A DNA stretch of 7,771 nt from Actinomycetota bacterium (GTDB lineage Bacteria; Actinomycetota; Actinomycetes; S36-B12). The position numbers and the translations under genes were made by a program. Under the pieces are notes generated by a model. It was not told the DNA's origin. It searched no databases and worked only from the letters and a program-made list of their open reading frames with translations. Below are positions 1 through 5,456 of the stretch, piece after piece. Numbering within the stretch: the first letter of the stretch is position 1; each line of letters starts with the position of its first letter. Location: the NCBI GenBank assembly GCA_010029945.1, contig RGQW01000080.1:1-7771 (forward strand), read 5' to 3'.

Positions 1-336
1 GTGACGGCCGAAGCAGATGACTCAGTCGCAGCATGGACACCGCCGGTGCTCACCGCTATCGCCAGCACCGACACCGGAATCGACGACATCGTGGCTGCAA
101 TCGCCGATCATCGTGCGTGGGCGCTCGATCACGGTGAACTCGATCGTCGGCGCCTGGCCCGGGCTCGCGAGGAGGTCATTGCGACCGCTTTGGGAATGGT
201 GCGCTCGCGTATCGAAGCCGCTTCCTCGCTCTCGGCCTTCGAGGATTCGGTGAGCGCGGTTGCCCACGGGGAGGCAGATGTGCACGGAGCAGCCGAGGCG
301 TTAGTGGACGAGATGGGGTCAGGCGCAGGGTCATGA
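1..336 (+). CDS. meaB: MeaB/ArgK-type GTPase for methylmalonyl-CoA mutase, C-terminal fragment
   Basis: The window opens inside this gene; only the last 111 codons are present, ending in TGA at 334-336. MeaB is a G3E-family GTPase that protects B12-dependent methylmalonyl-CoA mutase and gates loading of its adenosylcobalamin cofactor, in propionate and odd-chain or branched-chain carbon metabolism. The visible part matches the family C-terminus: W-x-PPVL-T-A, then a GIDDIVAAI segment and H-x(6)-HGELDRRRLARAREE, a helical arm used for dimerisation. The nucleotide-binding motifs (P-loop, switch regions, NKxD) would lie upstream of the window. The GTG at position 1 is therefore almost certainly an internal valine codon, not the start. 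The next gene follows on the same strand after about 125 bp. The family call rests on remembered motif similarity to the C-terminal region only. Confidence 0.85.
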   Translation: MTAEADDSVAAWTPPVLTAIASTDTGIDDIVAAIADHRAWALDHGELDRRRLARAREEVIATALGMVRSRIEAASSLSAFEDSVSAVAHGEADVHGAAEALVDEMGSGAGS

Positions 337-449
337 GTACCTGGTGGAAGCCCGGGCCGTAAGCCGAGCCCCAGAGCCCAGGTCCGAGCAGGTCGAAGGC
401 AAGCTCCGAACCGAACCGGGTATCGAATCCGTGCCGGGGGCCCATGCGC

Positions 450-455
450 CACAAT
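450..455 (+). promoter_or_regulatory. Possible -10 box (CACAAT) for a leaderless cnoX transcript
   Basis: CACAAT ends 6 nt before the GTG at 462, the spacing expected when transcription begins at the start codon. It differs from the actinobacterial TANNNT form only at the first base. No Shine-Dalgarno sequence precedes GTG 462 or ATG 444. The rest of the 337-461 gap holds nothing else I can support. Confidence 0.4.
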
Positions 456-461
456 GGACTC

Positions 462-1376
462 GTGAGCACTCCCAACTTCGCCGGTGCCGTGGACCTCGGA
501 GCCCTCGCTGCGCAGAAGGATCAACAGCGCAAGACCGATGCAGCCATGGAGGGGGCTCCCGCCGGGCTGATCATCGATGCCACCGCGGCTAACTTCCAGA
601 CCGAAGTCATGGATCGATCCATGACGGTGCCGGTCATCTTGGATCTGTGGGCTACGTGGTGCGGGCCATGCAAGCAATTGTCGCCGCTGTTGGAGCAACT
701 CGCTGCCGAGTACGCAGGGCGGTGGATTCTTGCCAAGGTCGACGTCGATGCTGAACAACAGATCGCGGCGGCTTTCCAAGTGCAATCGATCCCGTCGGTT
801 TTCGCCGTCATTGGTGGACAAGTGGCACCGCTGTTCCAAGGGGCTCTTCCAGAGCCGCAGTTGCGTCAGGCCATCGACAAGGTTCTCGAGATAGCCGCCA
901 GCCAGGGAATCGATGGGGCGGTGCAGGGCGAGGAGGTCTCCCATGACGTTGACGCCGAACTCGATGCTGGTGATCCGCGATTCGATGCGGCCGTCGAGGC
1001 GATAGACGCTGGCGATTGGCTGGCCGCCCGGGCTGCGTATCAGAAGGTTCTCGATGAGTCACCGGCCGACAGCGATGCGGCGGCGGGACTAGCGATGGTG
1101 GATCTCTACGAGCGGACCGAAGGTCTCGACCCGGTCGCCGCACTGCAGTCAGCCTCCAGCGGCGACGACATCGATGCCCAACTCCTGGCCGCGGATGTCG
1201 AGGCTCTGCAGGGCAATTGGTCGGCGTGCTTCACCCGCCTCATCGACGCCGTTCGGCAATCCGCGGGTGATGATCGCGAGCGTGCCCGGACCCGGATCGT
1301 CGAACTGTTCTCGGTCGCGGGCGACGATCCAGCCGTGGCATCTGCACGAACGGCTCTGGCCAGCGCTCTTTTCTGA
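462..1376 (+). CDS. cnoX: Thioredoxin-TPR co-chaperone, CnoX/YbbN type
   Basis: A 304-residue protein with an N-terminal thioredoxin fold and a C-terminal helical region. From GTG 462 the fold spans about residues 36-146. It has the active site WCGPC (C67, C70), a KVDVDA strand and the cis-proline loop SIPSV (P111). Residues 175-300 are alanine-rich helices that look like the TPR-type tail of YbbN/CnoX. CnoX holds unfolding proteins during oxidative stress and hands them to GroEL or DnaK. The E. coli YbbN active site is SxxC, whereas here both cysteines are kept, so true oxidoreductase activity is likely. No signal peptide is seen, so it is cytoplasmic. An in-frame ATG at 444 would add six residues. 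I prefer GTG 462 because MSTPNFAGAVDL resembles actinobacterial homologues and a -10-like box sits 6 nt upstream. Confidence 0.88.
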   Translation: MSTPNFAGAVDLGALAAQKDQQRKTDAAMEGAPAGLIIDATAANFQTEVMDRSMTVPVILDLWATWCGPCKQLSPLLEQLAAEYAGRWILAKVDVDAEQQIAAAFQVQSIPSVFAVIGGQVAPLFQGALPEPQLRQAIDKVLEIAASQGIDGAVQGEEVSHDVDAELDAGDPRFDAAVEAIDAGDWLAARAAYQKVLDESPADSDAAAGLAMVDLYERTEGLDPVAALQSASSGDDIDAQLLAADVEALQGNWSACFTRLIDAVRQSAGDDRERARTRIVELFSVAGDDPAVASARTALASALF

Positions 1377-1385
1377 ACGTGCCCG

Positions 1386-1406
1386 GCTCTCTCGTGAGAT
1401 GAGAGC
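1386..1406 (+). other. Small inverted repeat in the cnoX-SRAP gap
   Basis: GCTCTC (1386-1391) and GAGAGC (1401-1406) are complementary arms around a 9-nt loop. They lie between the cnoX stop and the AAGGAG ribosome binding site at 1411-1416. There is no T-tract, so a terminator is only a weak possibility; a leader hairpin of the SRAP gene fits equally well. Confidence 0.25.
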
Positions 1407-1421
1407 GTGTAAGGAGATGGT

Positions 1422-2114
1422 GTGTGCGGCCGGTACGCGGCAAGTCGAGACGCGAGTGAACTGGGCGACTGGTATCGAGTCGAGGAACTTCCGTCAACGG
1501 AGCTCGCCCCGCGGTTCAACGTCGCTCCCACATCCGAGGTGTACATCGTTGTCGATGAGGACAACACGCGACGCCTGACCGTTGCCCGCTGGGGATTGAT
1601 CCCGTCGTGGTCCTCGGATGCCTCACGTGCGAGCCGGATGATCAACGCGCGGTCAGAATCCGTGGCGACGAAGCCTTCCTTCCGAGCGGCATTTCGACGC
1701 CGCAGGTGTGTGGTTCCAGCAGATGGCTACTACGAATGGCGCCCGGCACCCGAAGGCGCCGGTTCACGTAAGCAGCCGTTTTACATCTATCCCCACAGCG
1801 GTGGACCGCTGGCCATGGCAGGACTGTTCGAGGACTGGCATGGGCCCCACGGGGAGATGCGAACGTGCACGATTGTGACCCAGGAGGCGGTCGGGCCCGT
1901 GGCGGACATTCACGACCGAATGCCCGTGGAGGTGCCCGAGTCCTGGTGGGAACGATGGCTGGATCCGGACCTGGAGGATGCGCAGGGCGCCTTGGAAGAC
2001 ATCTGCGCGCAGTCTCGAACGGGCGTGGAGGCGGGCTCGCGTGACTTTCACCCGGTATCCACGCGTGTCAACGCCCCGGTGAATGAGGGTGCCGACCTCA
2101 TCACCCCGGTCTGA
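1422..2114 (+). CDS. SRAP-domain abasic-site protein (YedK/HMCES family)
   Basis: A full-length 230-residue SOS-response-associated peptidase. These proteins remove Met1 and use the exposed Cys2 to form a stable thiazolidine crosslink with an abasic site in single-stranded DNA. This shields the lesion at replication forks. The start is fixed by the chemistry: GTG 1422 is followed directly by TGC for Cys2 (MCGRYA), and a strong AAGGAG lies 5 nt upstream. Other family marks are RFNVAPTS with N33, RWGLIPSW (56-63), NARSES (75-80), the GYYEW loop with catalytic-type E105, MAGLFEDW (132-139) and the IHDRMP motif with H164. All expected key residues are present, so it should be active. It is the last gene before sigR, 43 bp away. 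M. tuberculosis, as I recall, also has an SRAP gene (Rv3226c) near sigH. Confidence 0.95.
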   Translation: MCGRYAASRDASELGDWYRVEELPSTELAPRFNVAPTSEVYIVVDEDNTRRLTVARWGLIPSWSSDASRASRMINARSESVATKPSFRAAFRRRRCVVPADGYYEWRPAPEGAGSRKQPFYIYPHSGGPLAMAGLFEDWHGPHGEMRTCTIVTQEAVGPVADIHDRMPVEVPESWWERWLDPDLEDAQGALEDICAQSRTGVEAGSRDFHPVSTRVNAPVNEGADLITPV

Positions 2115-2143
2115 GAGCCCACCCGGTCACCCATGAACGTGCG

Positions 2144-2149
2144 TAGGCT
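2144..2149 (+). promoter_or_regulatory. -10 box (TAGGCT) for a leaderless sigR transcript
   Basis: TAGGCT fits TANNNT and ends 8 nt before the sigR ATG at 2158, placing the likely transcription start at or next to the start codon. No Shine-Dalgarno sequence is present. I see no convincing SigR-type GGAAT/GTT pair here, so autoregulation by SigR is not visible in this gap. Confidence 0.45.
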
Positions 2150-2157
2150 GATGGGCG

Positions 2158-2796
2158 ATGCCTGAAGCCCCCTCCGCAATGGACCAACACTCGAGCGATC
2201 CGAGCCGCGAGTTGTCGGACGAGGAACTCTCGACTCTCTTCGCAACCGACGCCTTGCCCTATCTCGATCAGTTGTACGGCACTGCCCTTCGCATGACGCG
2301 CAGCCCCGCTGATGCCGAGGATCTTGTCCAGGAGACGTACGCGAAGGCCTTCGCGGCGTACCGAACGTTCCAGCAGGGGACCAACCTCCGGGCATGGCTG
2401 TTTCGCATCCTGCGCAACACGTTCATCAATGACTACCGCAAGGCTCAACGTCAACCCCGTTTCCAGCCCACCGATGAGCTAGGAGACGCCCAGATGCTGG
2501 ACATCGAGACACGTTCCGCCGGAGGCAGTCGCTCCGCCGAGATAGAGGCGCTGGAGTTGTTGGGTGACGATGACGTGTCGGCGGCGTTGGCCGAGATCCC
2601 CGAGGAATTCCGAACAGCGGTCGTCTTGGCCGACGTGGAGGGGTTCAGCTACCGGGAAATAGCGGACATCATGGATTCACCGGTCGGAACGGTGATGTCG
2701 CGCGTCCATCGGGGAAGAAAAGCACTGCGGGGATTGTTAGATGAATATGCGAAGGACCGAGGACTCGTCGGCGCCCAGGGAGGTGAGCAATCATGA
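2158..2796 (+). CDS. sigR: Redox-responsive ECF sigma factor SigR (SigH)
   Basis: A 212-residue ECF sigma factor. Region 2 covers about residues 33-97, with the core-binding and -10-recognition stretch ADAEDLVQETYAKAF (51-65) and the NLRAWLFRILRNTFINDYRK helix (76-95). Region 4 covers about 140-193, with the helix-turn-helix FSYREIADIMDSPVGTVMSRVHRGRKAL (163-190). The match is to the SigR/SigH group rather than a general ECF factor. The strongest support is the next gene, an RsrA homologue that overlaps it in an ATGA. In Streptomyces and mycobacteria this factor switches on thioredoxin, mycothiol and protein quality-control genes after disulfide stress. A second in-frame ATG at 2179 (MDQHS) would drop seven residues. 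I keep 2158 because a TAGGCT box sits just upstream with leaderless spacing. Confidence 0.95.
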   Translation: MPEAPSAMDQHSSDPSRELSDEELSTLFATDALPYLDQLYGTALRMTRSPADAEDLVQETYAKAFAAYRTFQQGTNLRAWLFRILRNTFINDYRKAQRQPRFQPTDELGDAQMLDIETRSAGGSRSAEIEALELLGDDDVSAALAEIPEEFRTAVVLADVEGFSYREIADIMDSPVGTVMSRVHRGRKALRGLLDEYAKDRGLVGAQGGEQS

Positions 2797-3074
2797 GTTG
2801 CGGACGCCCGCACGAGACTCCCTGTTCGCAGGTGGTGGCTTCTTTGAGCGCCTACATCGACGGTGAAGTGGGGGCCGAGGAGTATCGCCTGATCGCCGTT
2901 CACCTCACCGAATGCCCACCGTGCGAACACCAACGGCAGGAAGTTCGACGAGTACAAGCCCTCGTGGTTCGCGCCTCCGCGAGTATTGCGACACCCGAGG
3001 GCCTTCGTGCACGTATTCAGGCAACGGTTGTTTCTGATACCTCTCATCGGCGTCCCGCCGACGATCAGGAGTAG
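2793..3074 (+). CDS. rsrA: Zinc-binding thiol-disulfide anti-sigma factor RsrA (RshA)
   Basis: A 93-residue ZAS-family anti-sigma factor that holds SigR inactive when its thiols are reduced and releases it when they form a disulfide. The N-terminus MSCGRPHETPCS is nearly that of Streptomyces RsrA (MSCGEPHETDCS, from memory). The zinc and redox ligands are all in place: C3, C11, H37, C41 and C44, the last three in HLTECPPC. The extra cysteine pair I recall after residue 60 in the Streptomyces protein is absent here; the region reads VVRASAS. The ATG at 2793 shares ATGA with the sigR stop, the usual sign of translational coupling and a fixed stoichiometry of the pair. No transmembrane segment is present, so it is a soluble cytoplasmic switch. 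Confidence 0.94.
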   Translation: MSCGRPHETPCSQVVASLSAYIDGEVGAEEYRLIAVHLTECPPCEHQRQEVRRVQALVVRASASIATPEGLRARIQATVVSDTSHRRPADDQE

Positions 3075-3109
3075 GCTCCGGTCAGCCCTACATTCAGCGG
3101 GCCCACATG

Positions 3110-3114
3110 AGGAG
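3110..3114 (+). promoter_or_regulatory. Ribosome binding site AGGAG before the broken biotinyl-domain gene
   Basis: AGGAG lies only 2 nt before the ATG at 3117. This is tight, but GAGG at 3109-3112 gives 4 nt. It supports 3117 as the ancestral start. A second ATG at 3107 overlaps this site and lies in the other frame, the one that carries the C-terminal half of the biotinyl domain. Confidence 0.5.
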
Positions 3115-3116
3115 CC

Positions 3117-3244
3117 ATGGCACACACGATCAACGCGGAAATGGTCGCGTCGGTGCACAGCGTCACGCGGGTCTGGTCGAGGAGATCTTCGTCGAGGTGG
3201 GAACGGTCGTCCAAGAGGGCGACGCCCTGGTGTCCTTGCGCTAG
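3117..3244 (+). pseudogene. Biotin/lipoyl-attachment (BLP/TB7.3-like) protein gene with internal deletion and frameshift
   Basis: From ATG 3117 the first 16-17 residues (MAHTINAEMVASVHSVT) match the start of small biotinylated proteins such as mycobacterial TB7.3. The frame then changes. From GCG at 3167, in another frame, 25 residues (beginning AGLVEEIFVEVGTVVQEGD, ending VSLR) match the family C-terminus and end in TAG at 3242-3244. What should lie between, about 29 residues with the ESMKMEI lysine that carries biotin, is missing. Aligned with TB7.3 from memory, the loss is about 88 bp (3n+1), which explains the frame change at about 3164-3167. The product cannot be biotinylated. Read straight on from ATG 3117, the frame stays open into the thioesterase. 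The gene sits where TB7.3 sits in mycobacteria, after rsrA. A misassembly is the main alternative. Confidence 0.7.
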
Positions 3245-3254
3245 GGCGGCACGG

Positions 3255-3659
3255 ATGACGGTGTTTTCGCCCCCGCAGTCGTGGATCGGGCGCCGCGGTG
3301 AGTTCGACGCCCCGGTGACGGAGGCGGACACGGCTATGGCGGTGGGCAGCGGTGACGTCGCGGTTCTCGCGACGCCGCGGTTGATCGCCTGGATGGAACG
3401 CGCCACGGTCCTCGCCGTCGATGACCAGATGACACCGGAGTGCACCAGTGTCGGGGTGTCGGTCGAGATCGTCCACCGGCGCCCGACTCCCGTCGGAGCG
3501 CGCGTGACGACCTGGGCGACGGTCACGCACGTGGACGCAGGGCGCATCACATTCGAGGTCAGAGCCGATCATGTCGCGCCAACCGGTGAACGGATAGAGG
3601 GAATCGGGCGGGGAACGATCGTCCGCGCGGTTGTGGAACGCGCCTCCTTCGGTAACTGA
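3255..3659 (+). CDS. FlK-like hotdog-fold acyl-CoA thioesterase
   Basis: A 134-residue single-domain hotdog protein of the fluoroacetyl-CoA thioesterase-like family. The catalytic residues known from FlK (T42, E50, H76) have counterparts at T40 (VLATP), E48 (WMERA) and H74 (IVHRRPTPVG) with the same spacing, so it is probably an active acyl-CoA thioesterase. The physiological substrate is unknown; fluoroacetyl-CoA is not implied. The start is uncertain: ATG 3255 lies 10 nt after the stop of the broken biotinyl-domain gene behind a weak GGGCGG, and GTG 3261 is also possible. The same frame is open back to ATG 3117. A 180-residue product with 17 biotinyl-domain residues and about 29 out-of-frame residues in front could therefore also be made. 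The gene ends 7 nt from the convergent IlvG-like gene. Confidence 0.82.
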   Translation: MTVFSPPQSWIGRRGEFDAPVTEADTAMAVGSGDVAVLATPRLIAWMERATVLAVDDQMTPECTSVGVSVEIVHRRPTPVGARVTTWATVTHVDAGRITFEVRADHVAPTGERIEGIGRGTIVRAVVERASFGN

Positions 3660-3676
3660 TGAAACGTCAGATACCG
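3650..3676. terminator. Hairpin spanning the convergent gene ends, possible two-way terminator
   Basis: CGGTA (3650-3654) pairs with TACCG (3672-3676) and CTGA (3656-3659) pairs with TCAG (3667-3670). The arms are separated by one A-A mismatch (3655, 3671) and enclose a 7-nt loop. The thioesterase stop TGA (3657-3659) and the IlvG-like stop (TCA at 3667-3669, read on the - strand) lie in opposite arms. There is no T-tract on either side, so strength as an intrinsic terminator is uncertain, though actinobacterial terminators often lack one. Confidence 0.5.
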
Positions 3677-5433
3677 GTGGTCGAGCGCGGGTAAGCGACC
3701 TCCGGGTCGGTGAGCACGTTGACGAGGTAGGGACCGTTGTAGTTGCGTGCACGATCGAGTGCCGGGCCGATGTTGGATGCTTCGGTGACTGTCTCCCCAG
3801 CACCCCCGAGCGCCGCGACCACGTCGTCGTACCGGACCGGTGGTAGGTCAGCCAACACGTCGTAGCCGTAGAGGAAACGCATGGGATGACGCTCGAGGCC
3901 CCAGCCAGAGTTGTTGCCAACGACCATGGTGACCGGGACGCGGTGCCGCACCAGTGACTCGACGTCCATCAAAGAAAAACCCGCCGCCCCGTCGCCCATC
4001 AGCAGCCACGGATGGGAGTCCGGCCTTGCAACGTGCGTTCCCAAGGCGTATCCCGGTCCGGTGCCCAGGCACCCGAAGGGACCGGGATCGAGCCAGCAGC
4101 CGGGTTGCGCGGGTTCGATGAAGCGACCGGCGAAGGAGACGAAGTCGCCACCGTCACCGATAACGACGTCCGCGTCATCGATTCGCGAATGCAACTCCCG
4201 GTAGATCCGCGCTGGGTGGATAGGCGCGGCGTCGGAGGTGAGCATGTCGTGGTCGCCCGAGCGCGCTGACTCGGCTATCTCGGCCAAACGTCGACACCAT
4301 GTGGTGGAGTCCTTCACGCCCCCGGCGCTCGCCGATGCCGGAGGCGACCACCGGCCGGAGTCCATGCCCGCGGCACGAGCCTGGGCCAGCAGGTGCTCGA
4401 ATATCTGAGTCAGATCTCCGGCGATCGGCAGTGCGTGCGGTGCGTGCGAAGCGATCTGCGTGGGCGAGTCGATGAGATGGATGACCGGCGTGGGTTCGGG
4501 AGAATCCTTAGGGCCGAACGTTCCGTAGCCCAGGCGGAAGTCCACCGGTGCGCCGGCGACGATCACAACATCGGCATCGGTGAAGGCCGCGGAGCGAGCG
4601 CGCGTCACCAGGAGCGGATCCGACGGGTGCAAGATCCCTCGTCCCATGCCGTTGGCGATCGTGGGAATCTGCGCGCTGGCGACGAACTCACGTGCAGCCT
4701 CGACCGCGGCTCCGGCCCAGACGTCGGAGCCAATGACCAGGAGTGGTCGGTGGGCGCCAGCGAGAATGCTGGCTGCGCGATCGAGGTCTCCGACGATTGC
4801 CTGGTTGGAGTCCTCTAAGGCATCGGTGCCTGGTGGCGTCGACGATCTCGTGGGACTGAAGAAGACATCCATCGGAATATCGACGAACGTAGGTCCGCGG
4901 TGAGATGTGCGGGCGGTGCGGAAAGCCGCGTCGATGGTGGCACCGATCTCGGATGCATCGTGGACGGTCGTCGCTGATTTCGTCACTGGGGCAAGCAACG
5001 GGACGTGATCGAGTTCCTGCAGAGCGCCCGATCCCCAGCGGTAGTCCGGGGCCCGACCCCCGACCAGGACCAGCGGGCTTCCGTTCATCCAGGCACCCGT
5101 GACTGCACTTAGCGCGTTGGTTACTCCTGGGCCTGCGGTGACGGCGGCAAACCCGGGGATTCGGCTGAGTTTCCCGACGGCTTCCGCAGCGAAGACGGCG
5201 GTTTGCTCGTGTCGAACATCCAACAGCGGCAGACGGCCCCCGCGTTCGGCCGACTGGGTCGAATCTGCCGACCGCACCGCGTCGGCACCGCCCACGGCCG
5301 CGTCGAACAGCGGAAAGATATGGGCCCCGGATAACGTGAACAGCGCCTGCGCCCCGCACTCGATGGCCGCGTCGACGGCATGGTGCCCACCATGCACGGG
5401 CTCTCCGGCGGCGTGCTCACCCGAATCGCTCAT
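3667..5433 (-). CDS. IlvG-like ThDP-dependent enzyme (acetolactate synthase family)
   Basis: A 588-residue enzyme with the three-domain layout of the acetolactate synthase/oxalyl-CoA decarboxylase superfamily. The N-terminal PYR domain has LFTLSGAHIF (31-40) and DVRHEQTAVFAAEA with the ThDP-activating E76, then TAGPGVTN (99-106). The central domain covers about 215-350. The C-terminal PP domain has the ThDP/Mg motif GDG (480-482) to NN (507-508). Several stretches (WGSGALQELDHVP, PGCWLDPGPFGCLGTGPGYALG, GNNSGWGLERHPM) closely match mycobacterial IlvG (Rv1820) as I remember it, more than the anabolic IlvB. No regulatory small subunit is nearby, and the true reaction is not settled by sequence. 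About 20 extra residues rich in A, S and R (48-69) precede the DVRHEQ strand. The start ATG at 5433 has a TANNNT box 6 nt upstream and diverges from pdtaS. Confidence 0.88.
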   Translation of the reverse strand: MSDSGEHAAGEPVHGGHHAVDAAIECGAQALFTLSGAHIFPLFDAAVGGADAVRSADSTQSAERGGRLPLLDVRHEQTAVFAAEAVGKLSRIPGFAAVTAGPGVTNALSAVTGAWMNGSPLVLVGGRAPDYRWGSGALQELDHVPLLAPVTKSATTVHDASEIGATIDAAFRTARTSHRGPTFVDIPMDVFFSPTRSSTPPGTDALEDSNQAIVGDLDRAASILAGAHRPLLVIGSDVWAGAAVEAAREFVASAQIPTIANGMGRGILHPSDPLLVTRARSAAFTDADVVIVAGAPVDFRLGYGTFGPKDSPEPTPVIHLIDSPTQIASHAPHALPIAGDLTQIFEHLLAQARAAGMDSGRWSPPASASAGGVKDSTTWCRRLAEIAESARSGDHDMLTSDAAPIHPARIYRELHSRIDDADVVIGDGGDFVSFAGRFIEPAQPGCWLDPGPFGCLGTGPGYALGTHVARPDSHPWLLMGDGAAGFSLMDVESLVRHRVPVTMVVGNNSGWGLERHPMRFLYGYDVLADLPPVRYDDVVAALGGAGETVTEASNIGPALDRARNYNGPYLVNVLTDPEVAYPRSTTGI

Positions 5434-5439
5434 CGCTCC

Positions 5440-5445
5440 ACGCTA
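5440..5445 (-). promoter_or_regulatory. -10 box (TAGCGT) for a leaderless IlvG-like transcript
   Basis: On the - strand TAGCGT fits TANNNT and ends 6 nt before the ATG at 5433, so transcription may begin at the start codon. A GGAG lies within those 6 nt and could act as a very close ribosome site if a longer transcript exists. The box shares the TA at 5444-5445 with the pdtaS -10 box on the other strand. Confidence 0.45.
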
Positions 5446-5449
5446 CTTT
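5444..5449 (+). promoter_or_regulatory. -10 box (TACTTT) for a leaderless pdtaS transcript
   Basis: TACTTT fits TANNNT and ends 7 nt before the GTG at 5457. No Shine-Dalgarno sequence is present before this GTG. It overlaps the oppositely oriented TAGCGT box by two bases. No clear -35 element is seen; it would lie inside the N-terminal codons of the IlvG-like gene. Confidence 0.5.
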
Positions 5450-5456
5450 GTTCTCT

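Noticed and set aside
1..3. GTG at position 1 as the start of a small complete gene
   Set aside because: The protein matches the C-terminal end of MeaB-type GTPases, so the frame continues from before the window.
129..944. A 271-codon open frame on the - strand over meaB and cnoX
   Set aside because: The translation is low in complexity, rich in R, P and S, and antisense to two clear protein families.
2115..2157. A SigR-dependent autoregulatory promoter in front of sigR
   Set aside because: No GGAAT-like -35 with a GTT at the right distance is present; only a TAGGCT box typical of the main sigma factor is seen.
3117..3244. Programmed frameshifting to rescue the biotinyl-domain protein
   Set aside because: A shift at about 3165 would only join the two ends to give about 42 residues still lacking the biotin-acceptor lysine, and no slippery heptamer is seen at the junction.
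2649..3920. A 423-codon open frame on the - strand across sigR, rsrA and the thioesterase
   Set aside because: It is antisense to several well-supported genes, its translation shows no recognisable domain, and long antisense frames are common in GC-rich DNA.
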